Origin: Fidelibacterota bacterium
GTDB lineage: Bacteria; Fidelibacterota; Fidelibacteria; Fidelibacterales; Fidelibacteraceae
NCBI GenBank assembly: GCA_030596185.1
Contig: JAUVKP010000003.1
Span: forward strand, 1-20,524
Reading direction: 5' to 3'
DNA: 20,524 bases
Below the pieces are notes generated by a model. The model had not been told where the DNA came from. It worked only from the letters and a program-made list of their open reading frames with translations, and did not search any database. This document shows, one piece after another, positions 1 to 8,776 of the stretch; within the stretch, counting starts at the first letter, position 1, and each line of letters begins with the position of its first letter. A program made the position numbers and the translations under genes.

Positions 1-33
1 GAGAAATCTTAAACATTTAATAAAATTGTGTGG

Positions 34-218
34 TTTGAGATCCTTCCCAACCTTCTCCGTCAGTTGACGGATACGGTGGACAGGTGACTATGCTCGGGAT
101 GACAAAAAGCATTCCCTATTAGGTGTTTTACCTATTTCACACAAGGAGTTATTTCTAATCTGATTTCAGAACATCGATTAACGATTTTTGATTTTCGAAG
201 TAAATATTTTCTTCCATT
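34..218 (+). repeat. Composite intergenic repeat, copy 1
   Basis: The stretch reads TTTGAGATC, then a small hairpin (CGTCA-gt-TGACG, about 58-69), then GGGATGACA, then TTTCACACAAGGAGTTAT (135-152), then a block beginning CTGATTTCAGAACATCGAT. The same blocks occur in the same order at about 13692-13848. The 45 bases from 135 and from 13801 differ at only a few positions. The stretch ends in three tandem copies of a 7-mer (AGTTTAT-like, about 222-240). It has no coding potential that I credit. It is an intergenic repeat of unknown function, and its left end may lie outside the window. Confidence 0.6.
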
Positions 219-331
219 CATAGTTTATAGTTTATAGTTTGATTTTAAAATGCCACAAAACTTCTCTCATAATTAAAACGTCCATAAAACAAAACTCCCC
301 AAGAAAGGGAAGTCGTCGTACACCATCTAAA

Positions 332-490
332 ACTTTACCAAAGGAACCTCTTCGGGAAGCCTAGAACCAATGGTTGGCGGAAAAGAATCTTATTACTAAA
401 TTGATCTCAGAACATCGATTAACGATATTTGATTTATGAAGTAAATATTCACTTCGGAGTTCGTAGTTTCTTGTTCGATATTCGTAAATC
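332..490 (+). repeat. Hairpin/CCTAGAAC repeat family, copy A
   Basis: It begins ACTTTACCAAAGG, followed by a CTTCGGGAAG mini-hairpin, the core CCTAGAACCAATGGTTGGCG, then a block with GAACATCGATTAACGAT and GAAGTAAATATTCACTTC (itself an inverted repeat). It ends near GTTCGATATTC. Copy B lies 179 bp downstream with about 6 differences over 103 bp. The start, ACTTTnCCAAA, recurs at 20321. A short minus-strand reading frame through it is a by-product of the repeat. Bases 241-331, between this copy and the previous repeat, hold nothing I recognise. Confidence 0.7.
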
Positions 491-519
491 ATTTCCCCTC
501 TTTTCCCCATACTCCAACA

Positions 520-697
520 CCCCGAATGATCGGGGAAGCCTAGAACCAATGGTTAGCGGAAAAGAATCTTATTACTAATCTGATTTCAGAACATCGATTA
601 ACGATATGTGATTTATAAAGTAAATATTCACTTCGCAATTCACTATTCGCCTGCCCTTCGAAGCTTAAGCGTAGAAGGGTTAATCTTTGTTCGATAT
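520..697 (+). repeat. Hairpin/CCTAGAAC repeat family, copy B
   Basis: It opens with a perfect hairpin CCCCGA-atga-TCGGGG (520-535), then the core CCTAGAACCAATGGTTAGCG and the GAACATCGATTAACGAT block. It continues with CCCTTC...GAAGGG (about 654-679), which contains TTAAGCGTAG, and ends at GTTCGATATTC. The TTAAGCGTAG...GTTCGATATTC ending recurs at 13878-13906, linking the repeat subfamilies. It is in tandem with copy A and in the same orientation. Confidence 0.7.
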
Positions 698-835
698 TCT
701 TCTCCCGCTCTCCTTCTCTTCTTCTCTTGACCCCAGCGGGGTCGTACAGAAATAGAAATTCATCCCAATAAAAACCAACAACCGCAGAGCGGTTGAACAA
801 GGGGTTCAATTGATCTCACAACAAGGAACATCCCT

Positions 836-940
836 GCTTCGTTCAAAGGGCTACCAGTCTTCGCTGTAGCACAGCCTTCGTAGCCGAAGCCACTTTGGCG
901 TAGTAGACCTTCGACATGGCACGGTGCAGGACAGGCGATA
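836..940. repeat. GC-richer palindromic remnant
   Basis: This stretch is richer in G and C than its surroundings and full of short complementary words. CTTCG-tagc-CGAAG is a perfect small hairpin, and GCTG-tagca-CAGC lies beside it. It looks like a decayed dispersed repeat of the kind often seen between genes in environmental genomes. I cannot name a family. The rest of 700-1015 shows no gene. The tandem TTCCGGC-like words at about 1003-1014, just past the 1030-aa gene, could form only a weak hairpin, so I do not call a terminator there. Confidence 0.35.
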
Positions 941-1015
941 TATGATATTAGAAGTGACTATTTTCACTATTAATCGTGTTTCAACATCTATATTATTTTG
1001 TCTTCCGGCTTCCGG

Positions 1016-4000
1016 TTACTTCCAATTAAATATATTTTCACTGAATTTCATATGCAGGGTCAGGAAGAAATTCCTGAGGGTGTAATTCTGAGATGCGAAA
1101 TCGGGATCTTCATAATTATTGAATGCATAACCTACACCAATCTGAAAATTATTAGCCAGTAAGTAACCGATTTCTATGGAAGAACCAAATTTTGTTTCAT
1201 TCAATGGCATTAATCGCAGATATTTTACATCACAAGCGATATACCATTTCATACTCAGGTCATATTCCATTCTTAAGGCAAGATAATCGGTCGTGATCTT
1301 ATCTTTGAAAAGACCGATCTCTTCATCGATCACAACACGTCTTGCGAAGCGGAATCCCAGTTCAAGTCTCTTGGTCGGTTGCCAATAATGATGAGATGAT
1401 ATAATAAAACGCTGCATGTTCACTTTAGGTTGAACATGTGTGTTTTCATTAATGATATAAGCTACTTTCACGAGGGAGTTATAACGATCGCTCCTCTCTG
1501 GACGAATAGCCAATCCCAATTGGTTATCGGTTTTGATAATATATTCACCTTCATTTGCTCTATAATCAATTTTTGAGTAAATCAATTTTGATATCATGGC
1601 AAAACCATGTGCAATTTTGAAATCCATATTGAACATAATATTGTTTTGCTTTGTATCACTTTTAATATTGAATTCATACTTACCCGTTGTTTTAAAAGGA
1701 ATTTCCGGCAAATATTCATATGATACCGATAAAGCCTGATGCTCTGTGGTCGGTGTTTCAAATTGATCGGATGTGGACACATTTTCATATGCAAAATTTA
1801 AAGTGAAATCTTTTGTTACCGACCATTTGTTCTTTAATCCGATCGTTGCGCGATTTCTACTATCTCCCGTTGCACCGCCAATCTCATATTTTCCTGTCAA
1901 TTGAGTATTATTTCCAATTTTTGAATCGATCCCAAAAACAAGTTGATTTCCGGCATTCTCACCCTCGATACGTTTGTATTTAACCAGAACTCCCAGTTTT
2001 TCAGTAATTGAATAGGTCAAACCGATCGCCGTATGGGTCGGTTTTGATTGATCTATGTTTAAAAGATTTTGATCACGTTCAATAAATCCGCTTAGTTTTT
2101 TGAATATCTGATAATCAAACCTCGCACGCAATAACTGCGACTGCAAGTTTGTTGTTGTATCACTTATAGAATTATTTTCTCTTTTTGCATTCTCATATGC
2201 TAGCATCATTGATATTTTTTCACCAAAATTTCTTTTATACGTCGTGTTAAATACCTCAGCGGCATTTTCATTAACAGAACCAAGTTTATTCAATTGCTTG
2301 TAATATTCTGAACTCAACAAACCGGTTTTCTCATTTCCCATCACTCCTTTAATACCGTATTTCTCGGAACCCGTCTCATTCGCTTTCCCAGTTTGGGATA
2401 TATTGACAAAGGAACTGTCAACAGTTCTATAATAAGCTTTGACGTTTATGAATTTTGATGGTTTAAATTGCATTTCAGCTTTATATGCTTTACCTGAGAG
2501 GTCACTGACGCCAAATTGAGGGGTATTTGAAACGGCATATTCGCCCTTAAATGAAAGCCAATTGAACAAAGGCAAACTGGCATCAACGCCGTAAAGTAAA
2601 TAGTTTGAAGATTCTTTTTCTTCAGCAATGGCTGTGGCACCGAGTTTCAGTTTTTTAAAAAATGTCCCGTCATATCTGACTCCGCCGATTATCGTTTCCT
2701 TCTGACCACTTTGGTATTCATAAGCCACTGTGATCGTGACCGGATTTCCCTCCGCATCAACACTGGGAACCGGTTGTTTGAACATGATCAATCCATCTTC
2801 ATAATTGATTGAATAATCCTGAAATCTAACTTGTTCAAGTGATCTAATAATAATTTCCGAATGATATCGATCACGGGTTTGAATAATAATTTTATCTGTA
2901 TACTCCGTAATATTACTTTCAGCAAGATAGTAATAGCCCGAGATACCTTCACCACGGATCTCATCCAGTTTCATTTCTCTGTCGCTTAGTGTAATAAATC
3001 CTTTCAGAGACTGTGTTCTGCCCTTTAAATTTCCAACAAAACCGTTAAACGTACGGTTATATGCAGTAAATTCAGTTTGATCAATAGCCGTATTGTAATC
3101 ACCATAGATCAAAGAAGATTCATTGTGTTCCAGTTTTGCAAAGAACTGTGATTGGGTTTGCGCATCATATTCCAATGTACTAGCATCCCCATAGACAGCA
3201 TATTGATCGGATGGATCGATATCGCGGTAGAACTGATCACGGTAATTCCTTTTTGAATCGTACGAAACGGTTAATCCGTATCGTTCGAAAAGAGTGCCTT
3301 TTGCGTAAAGTGCAACTCGTCCTCCATATAACATCGGGTTACCGAATATCGATGTTGAATCCTGCCGCCATCCTTCAACATCCGGTTCATTAACGTCTTC
3401 AGTAAACGCTTGATAATTCGTTGCTCCCCCACTGACTGATCCAACGAGAATAAAAGGGTGTTGTGGGGTAATAAAACGTACAGAGTATTGGAATACCTCT
3501 CCCATCAGTTCAATATCCAAAATAGCCCTTTTGGCTTCCTTTGGAGCCTGTATTTCAATTTCTATAACGCCATTATTTAGAGGTACTTGAATGCCTGCTG
3601 AAATACTGTCTACATCTTTTGATTTTATTGTGCCATAATCAATGCCCAGGGTCGCAATTTTGAGATGATCAAGACAATATCCCCATTCATCCCGAATTTC
3701 GAATTGAAAGCGTTTAATCGATATACCATCAGCCGGAATGCTCATCTTTTCCTCATAAGGAAGCACTTTTTGAGGTGGTCCCATAATATGTAAATTTCTT
3801 TCAGCCATATAGAGTCTGTTGAGAGCACCGATTGATTCGACCCTTAAGGATACGGGGCCATCGGGAACAATTACATTGATAAAATCATAAATACCATCTG
3901 CCCTAATCTCACCTCTTGATACCGGTTCTTCATTCAGATACAACGTCGCTTCAGCAAAAGGTTTGCCCATAATTGTGACGGCAATATGATGAAGATCTGT

Positions 4001-4108
4001 CACACTGTTTTCTTCCGGACTCAATATTAGCATTTGAGCATTCAAGCCCATGATGCTAAAGGCAAGCATGAGGTAAATCCGAAATATTTTTAATGTAACC
4101 TGTTTCAA
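1016..4108 (-). CDS. Predicted outer-membrane beta-barrel protein with N-terminal Ig-like domains (1030 aa)
   Basis: Residues 1-25 form a signal peptide ending LNAQ. Residues about 28-220 look like Ig/Big-type beta domains. From about 222 to the end the chain is a long run of alternating amphipathic strands with aromatic girdles and tight turns, as in outer-membrane barrels. Two YGD motifs (YAVYGD near 303, LIYGDY near 332) resemble those I recall in barrel regions of DUF11/OmpA surface proteins; that is family memory, not a search. The start codon is TTG. An AGAGGAAA ribosome-binding site lies inside the end of the upstream gene, whose stop is 5 nt away, so translation is probably coupled. 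It is the last gene of the five-gene minus operon. It likely forms the membrane component that holds or exports the DUF11 proteins. A porin with no link to its neighbours is the alternative. Confidence 0.75.
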   Translation of the reverse strand: MKQVTLKIFRIYLMLAFSIMGLNAQMLILSPEENSVTDLHHIAVTIMGKPFAEATLYLNEEPVSRGEIRADGIYDFINVIVPDGPVSLRVESIGALNRLYMAERNLHIMGPPQKVLPYEEKMSIPADGISIKRFQFEIRDEWGYCLDHLKIATLGIDYGTIKSKDVDSISAGIQVPLNNGVIEIEIQAPKEAKRAILDIELMGEVFQYSVRFITPQHPFILVGSVSGGATNYQAFTEDVNEPDVEGWRQDSTSIFGNPMLYGGRVALYAKGTLFERYGLTVSYDSKRNYRDQFYRDIDPSDQYAVYGDASTLEYDAQTQSQFFAKLEHNESSLIYGDYNTAIDQTEFTAYNRTFNGFVGNLKGRTQSLKGFITLSDREMKLDEIRGEGISGYYYLAESNITEYTDKIIIQTRDRYHSEIIIRSLEQVRFQDYSINYEDGLIMFKQPVPSVDAEGNPVTITVAYEYQSGQKETIIGGVRYDGTFFKKLKLGATAIAEEKESSNYLLYGVDASLPLFNWLSFKGEYAVSNTPQFGVSDLSGKAYKAEMQFKPSKFINVKAYYRTVDSSFVNISQTGKANETGSEKYGIKGVMGNEKTGLLSSEYYKQLNKLGSVNENAAEVFNTTYKRNFGEKISMMLAYENAKRENNSISDTTTNLQSQLLRARFDYQIFKKLSGFIERDQNLLNIDQSKPTHTAIGLTYSITEKLGVLVKYKRIEGENAGNQLVFGIDSKIGNNTQLTGKYEIGGATGDSRNRATIGLKNKWSVTKDFTLNFAYENVSTSDQFETPTTEHQALSVSYEYLPEIPFKTTGKYEFNIKSDTKQNNIMFNMDFKIAHGFAMISKLIYSKIDYRANEGEYIIKTDNQLGLAIRPERSDRYNSLVKVAYIINENTHVQPKVNMQRFIISSHHYWQPTKRLELGFRFARRVVIDEEIGLFKDKITTDYLALRMEYDLSMKWYIACDVKYLRLMPLNETKFGSSIEIGYLLANNFQIGVGYAFNNYEDPDFASQNYTLRNFFLTLHMKFSENIFNWK

Positions 4109-4113
4109 GGACT

Positions 4114-7100
4114 TTATTTCCTCTTTGTGTTGTTTTTAATTTCAACACCTTCACTATTCGTTTTTTCGACTTCTTCCTTAATAGCGTTGATCAATTTCGC
4201 CACTTTTCGACTCACTTTTTTAGACTTTTGAGTCTTGATCGTAATTTCAACTCGCCGATTTAAGGATCGCCCGATAGCAGAGCTATTGTCTGAAATGGGA
4301 AACGCTTTTCCATGCCCAATGGTTACAATACGCTCGGATGAAATTGAATAATTACTTGTTAAATAAGCCTTGACACCATTTGCACGATTCAATGAAATAA
4401 TCTTATTCAACATGTTGCTACCCGCATTATCGGTAAATCCTTCAACATCGATCGATATATCTCCTTGGCGTTTAAGTAAATCACCCAATTTATCGATCAA
4501 AGGTATAGCCGCCGGTTTTAACTTGGCTGAACCAACATCGAATAATGCTTCCTTAAGAGTGAACGTGAGTAATTCTCCTGGTATTCGAGTGCTACCTTCA
4601 CTTTTTTTTGTTTTTGCATTATGTGTAACAATTTTCTTGGTCTTGATTTTCGCTGTTTTAGCGAAATTGCTTCCCTCAGTTTTTTCTATATCATCGGTAT
4701 TTCCAAGCACGAAATTTGCTTTGGCAATACCACTGTAACTGACTTTGACCAATCGTGAATGAGTATCTCCGAGGAAATCGGACGATGAAAGTTTAATCTC
4801 AGTATTTTCGGGGAGGGTTTTTTCGTTTATTCTCAAGACATGGTCACCTAAGCTGACATTCGGTATGGAATATTTCCCAAACTCATCCGTTATGATGCGA
4901 ATTCCTTCTTCGGTTATGATCTCAACACCCTTGACGGTTCTTTCGTTTTGATCATGCATATTATTGGTATTCTGATCAAAATAAACCTTCCCAAATATCA
5001 ATCCACGATCATGGATCATACCGGGTTTTATCACTACATCCGCATTAGCGACGTTGGATGAAACAAGATATCCATCATACATGCTACCAGTTGCATAAGC
5101 GATATTCTCATTTTTGCCAATATGACTTTCCAGTCCTATAATAACACGGTATTTTAATTTCAATGTCGAGCCTGGTATCAACGTATCAGATAATGTCCAT
5201 TCAAGCGTTTGTCTTAGTCCCTGCACCGTGATCAATGGATCAGAAATGACATGAGCATCAACATTACTTCTGCCTTCCTTATATTTAAATCCACGGGGCA
5301 GAATATCACTGATTAACATTCCATATAGGATCTGATCCTGACTTCTGTTCTCTAACTTAAGTGTGTAGGTAAGGATATCACCCGCTTCCACAACAGGCCA
5401 ATTGACCGTCTTCGTCATATGCAAGAAGGGTGAAATGATCATCGTCTGTGAATGCGTTTTTTCATTATCCGCAGTATAGGCCGTATCGGGTCTTCCCATG
5501 ATCATAGCTTCGTTGGTGATCATGCTTATTCCTTCGTCCCTTACCCTGGCATTAAATTGAATTGAATCCAGTTTATTGCCTGACAAACCGTTGAGATAGA
5601 AAGTGATCTGATTTCCGATCTCTTCAAATTCATACGAAACGATATCGCCCGAATAATTCAAAGATGAAGGGATCCATTCAAGTTCTGAAGGCAATGGATC
5701 GATGATACGTATCGTATCCGTTACAGGATTATTCGTTGTACTATAGACGATCTTATAACTCAGTGTGTCACCATTTAGAGCTTGTGTTCTGTCTACAGTC
5801 TTGTAAATCCTAAAAATGATCGGTCGCTGGATAATATTAAAGTTGATCATATTTTGTCCTGCTGTACCGATCACAACAGATCGATTGCCTACATGGTAAA
5901 CATCGTCATCGTCGTTAATGGTTTCAATACTATATGCACCCGGATCAAGGTCCTTGAATATCCAGAATCCGCTTGAATCGGTGTATGTCGTATCCCTGAA
6001 ACTTCCATCTGTCGATTTTGCTAAGGTCGATGGATCACTGGATTGAATAATTATCGATATATCCGGGATATTGATTGGTTCTTGAGTATTGTAGTCGATC
6101 AGACGTCCGGAAATACTGCATTTATCTTCAACCGTATTGGATTCATCGGGATCTTCAACATCCACATCGAGTTCTTTTTCGATCGTACTATAATTGCCGT
6201 ACCCATCAGGGTACTGTATCCTGATGATATATCGTCCTGATGTATAAACAGCAATACTGTAAACACCATCTGTACCTGTCGTATCACTGCCGATTACGAT
6301 ACCGTCTTGTAAAACGGTAACGATCGCACCACCAACAGGTAAATTATCACTATCTGTGATAATACCGACAATCCTTAAAGCACTGAAAACAACATTCGTT
6401 GAATCACTGACACCGAAGGCATCCTGTAAATTTGCTTTCACCTTCACCGAGACATATTCCTGATATATTTTACTTGAGATAAGGTCAGTTTGTGCAATTC
6501 CATTCAATGTTGTAACAGTATCAGTACCGGGTAAAAAGCTTCCTTGAGTGGCAGATAATGCAATCATGGTGCCATCCGGTGCGGGTTGCCCCGTTGGTTG
6601 CATGGCATTGACTGTGATCTTTGTGTGATTAATCCCATTTCCAATGATCGTATCGGGATTTGCTGTGATACTCAGATCAAAAACATTAAGTCCGGTGATA
6701 GCGGTATTCGATCTGATATGGATCGACTGCGAATGGATGCTGGCCGTATTGGATATGTTATGGGTGCTTATCGGAACGTTGAGAACAACGGCCTTAATGA
6801 ACAATGTGGAATCGGTGCCAGGCAAAAGGTCGCCGATATTCCAGTTTATACAATGATGATCGGCATTATAGGTAAATTGACCCTCTGCCACAATGAATTC
6901 CACATCTGACGTTAAAGTATCCGTTAAACGGGTAAAGGCCGCTATGCTGTTTCCTTCATTCCTAAACGACAATACATAAGTTAAAGTATCACCGCGAAAT
7001 GCTCTTAATTGAGTTGATTTACTCAATAATAGCACAGCTTCGGCATTTACGGTCGTATTGACTGAAGATATCTTAGAGAAACCTTCATTACACTTGATTT

Positions 7101-8685
7101 CGGCACTGTTGATTATAACAGTTCCGTCATTCAAAGGAACGCTTGTCCGGACTTTTAATTCAAGAGATTCTGCTTCACTCATGTTTGCGATCACATCACC
7201 TACATTCCATATTACCGTGTGATGATCGGAATCGTAGACAGACGAGCCGTTCGAACTGACATAAATGATATGTTCCGATAATGTATCAGTAATCATGACA
7301 TCTGTCGCAGCACCATTTCCCGTATTCTTGTAAGAGATCCTATAGTCGATCTCGTTACCGGCCGCGACGGCAGTGCTATCGCTTGATTTCAGGAAAGTGA
7401 GTTGGGGTGCCAGGACTGTCGTATAAACAACAACAGAGGCCGATTCGTCTTCATTGCAGACAATTCGGGCATTGTTTTCTAACACTGTTCCGTCAAGTAT
7501 GCCTTTTTGTACGACCACAAAAACCTCAACGGAATCCTCTTCCCCATCCGAAATGGTGCTAAAGGACCAACTGATCTTATGGGATAAAGCGTTATACTGC
7601 ACGTTACCAGAAGCAGACAGGAATACCAAGCCATCATCCAATGAATCACTCAAAACGAGCTCAGTGGCAGCGGAATTTCCACTATTTCCGAAAACGATAC
7701 GGTAGTTTAACGTATCTCCCGGATGTGTCGTAGGGATAATCGTTCTTCGGATCGAAAGATCCGGTTGTAATATCCTTTCAATGATCTGTGTCAGGACCTG
7801 AGTGGAAGCGCTAATGCTTTCGGTACATGTCACCGTAGATGAATTGTTCAGTAACATGCCGGGACTGACCGCATCTTTCACAACTGCGCGAAGGGTTTCC
7901 GTGATAGAATCTCCCTCTGGAATTGTCCCGATCGCCCAGGTGACGATCCCTTGATAAAATTGTCCATTACCTGAACTCGAAACGAATTCCATTTGATATG
8001 GAAGATCATTGTAAAGAAGTGTATTGGTTGCAGGAGCATTGCCTGTATTGGTGACGGTTATGGTATAGGTCAGCGTGTCGCCGGCAAACGCTGTGGCTTG
8101 ATCGATATTACTCTCGATCAGTAAATCCGGCCTAGATTCAATGGCTATCATGACCGGTTGCGATTGACCCGTTACATTTTCAACGGTACTAAATAATGCC
8201 GTATTCTCAATGGATTTTCCGGAAACAAATCCGGATGCAACAAGACATTGAAGATCAATACTGCTTGAAGCACCCGGCTGTATATTCTGAATAATCCATG
8301 AGATGTTCTGATCGTTAATTGTCCCAGCCGGTTGTGAGCTGAGATAAGTAAGATCATTTGACAAAGTGTCCATAACGCTTACGGATGAAACGGCTATATT
8401 TCCTGAATTTTGAAGTTCAATATGATAAACGACCGTATCTAATGGCATATAGACGGATGTTTCTACGCTCTTTGAGATACTAAGTTTATATCCCTGGCTT
8501 ACTGTCGTGATCACAGCTTGACTTTGAATATTATATTCAAATCCACCGGGATCCTGATAATGAGCATAGGCAATATTCTCGATATTGGTCCCGATTGCCG
8601 TTTGGGCAAAAAGCCCCATAAACGACAATAAGATCCAAAAGACCAAAGAATAAATTACCTTATTTTCAGGAAATCTTCGTTTCAT
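4114..8685 (-). CDS. DUF11-repeat stalk protein with C-terminal OmpA peptidoglycan-binding domain (1523 aa)
   Basis: The signal peptide ends at LFAQ (about 29). Approximate domain order: DUF11 repeats at 68-150, 186-271, 307-395, 428-515 and 550-633, each with a (G)DTLTY-type strand and a NTGN/NSGN turn; an invasin-like Ig domain 668-763; two CarboxypepD-regulatory-like domains 775-842 and 855-951; DUF11 at 957-1047 and 1087-1215; an SdrD_B-like domain 1227-1332 (FGKVYFDQNTNN); a Lys-rich linker; and OmpA_C 1372-1485. The OmpA part keeps LFDVGSAKL, GFTDNAGS and NRRVEI, including the Asp and Arg that bind diaminopimelate in peptidoglycan, so the C-terminus is probably periplasmic and wall-bound. 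The ATG at 8685, preceded by GAAAGG 9 nt upstream, is preferred to the adjacent GTG at 8688. It lies 84 bp after the 561-aa gene and 5 nt before the barrel gene. Confidence 0.88.
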   Translation of the reverse strand: MKRRFPENKVIYSLVFWILLSFMGLFAQTAIGTNIENIAYAHYQDPGGFEYNIQSQAVITTVSQGYKLSISKSVETSVYMPLDTVVYHIELQNSGNIAVSSVSVMDTLSNDLTYLSSQPAGTINDQNISWIIQNIQPGASSSIDLQCLVASGFVSGKSIENTALFSTVENVTGQSQPVMIAIESRPDLLIESNIDQATAFAGDTLTYTITVTNTGNAPATNTLLYNDLPYQMEFVSSSGNGQFYQGIVTWAIGTIPEGDSITETLRAVVKDAVSPGMLLNNSSTVTCTESISASTQVLTQIIERILQPDLSIRRTIIPTTHPGDTLNYRIVFGNSGNSAATELVLSDSLDDGLVFLSASGNVQYNALSHKISWSFSTISDGEEDSVEVFVVVQKGILDGTVLENNARIVCNEDESASVVVYTTVLAPQLTFLKSSDSTAVAAGNEIDYRISYKNTGNGAATDVMITDTLSEHIIYVSSNGSSVYDSDHHTVIWNVGDVIANMSEAESLELKVRTSVPLNDGTVIINSAEIKCNEGFSKISSVNTTVNAEAVLLLSKSTQLRAFRGDTLTYVLSFRNEGNSIAAFTRLTDTLTSDVEFIVAEGQFTYNADHHCINWNIGDLLPGTDSTLFIKAVVLNVPISTHNISNTASIHSQSIHIRSNTAITGLNVFDLSITANPDTIIGNGINHTKITVNAMQPTGQPAPDGTMIALSATQGSFLPGTDTVTTLNGIAQTDLISSKIYQEYVSVKVKANLQDAFGVSDSTNVVFSALRIVGIITDSDNLPVGGAIVTVLQDGIVIGSDTTGTDGVYSIAVYTSGRYIIRIQYPDGYGNYSTIEKELDVDVEDPDESNTVEDKCSISGRLIDYNTQEPINIPDISIIIQSSDPSTLAKSTDGSFRDTTYTDSSGFWIFKDLDPGAYSIETINDDDDVYHVGNRSVVIGTAGQNMINFNIIQRPIIFRIYKTVDRTQALNGDTLSYKIVYSTTNNPVTDTIRIIDPLPSELEWIPSSLNYSGDIVSYEFEEIGNQITFYLNGLSGNKLDSIQFNARVRDEGISMITNEAMIMGRPDTAYTADNEKTHSQTMIISPFLHMTKTVNWPVVEAGDILTYTLKLENRSQDQILYGMLISDILPRGFKYKEGRSNVDAHVISDPLITVQGLRQTLEWTLSDTLIPGSTLKLKYRVIIGLESHIGKNENIAYATGSMYDGYLVSSNVANADVVIKPGMIHDRGLIFGKVYFDQNTNNMHDQNERTVKGVEIITEEGIRIITDEFGKYSIPNVSLGDHVLRINEKTLPENTEIKLSSSDFLGDTHSRLVKVSYSGIAKANFVLGNTDDIEKTEGSNFAKTAKIKTKKIVTHNAKTKKSEGSTRIPGELLTFTLKEALFDVGSAKLKPAAIPLIDKLGDLLKRQGDISIDVEGFTDNAGSNMLNKIISLNRANGVKAYLTSNYSISSERIVTIGHGKAFPISDNSSAIGRSLNRRVEITIKTQKSKKVSRKVAKLINAIKEEVEKTNSEGVEIKNNTKRK

Positions 8686-8748
8686 CACTTACAACCTTTC
8701 ACTATTATTCTTACTTCATTAAAAAATAAAGCATACGATAACAGCTAT

Positions 8749-8776
8749 CTGATCAAGAGTTATTGATTATGATCAG
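8749..8776 (-). promoter_or_regulatory. Hairpin overlapping the stop codon of the 561-aa gene
   Basis: Perfect 7-bp arms CTGATCA and TGATCAG are separated by 14 nt. One arm includes the TGA stop codon of the upstream gene. No T-run follows, so it is not a standard terminator. It may be a 3' stabilising or processing structure that sets lower expression of the two large downstream genes; that role is inferred. Confidence 0.4.

Noticed and set aside
354..400. Integron attC-like site (GTTAGC/GTTGGC words in the repeat core)
   Set aside because: The core GTTRRRY and its paired RYYYAAC are not met, and no integrase or cassette array is present.
361..809. Two short minus-strand frames with the same C-terminal peptide (ending FFSANHWF)
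   Set aside because: They lie wholly within repeat copies A and B. The shared peptide follows from DNA repeat identity, and there are no ribosome-binding sites.
1000..1015. Terminator after the barrel gene (CCGG-aag-CCGG on the minus strand)
   Set aside because: The stem is only 4 bp and no T-run follows. It may simply be a tandem TTCCGGC repeat.
4370..7705. Antisense frames of 60-122 codons within the 1523-aa gene
   Set aside because: They are shadows of a strongly supported coding frame, with no signals of their own.
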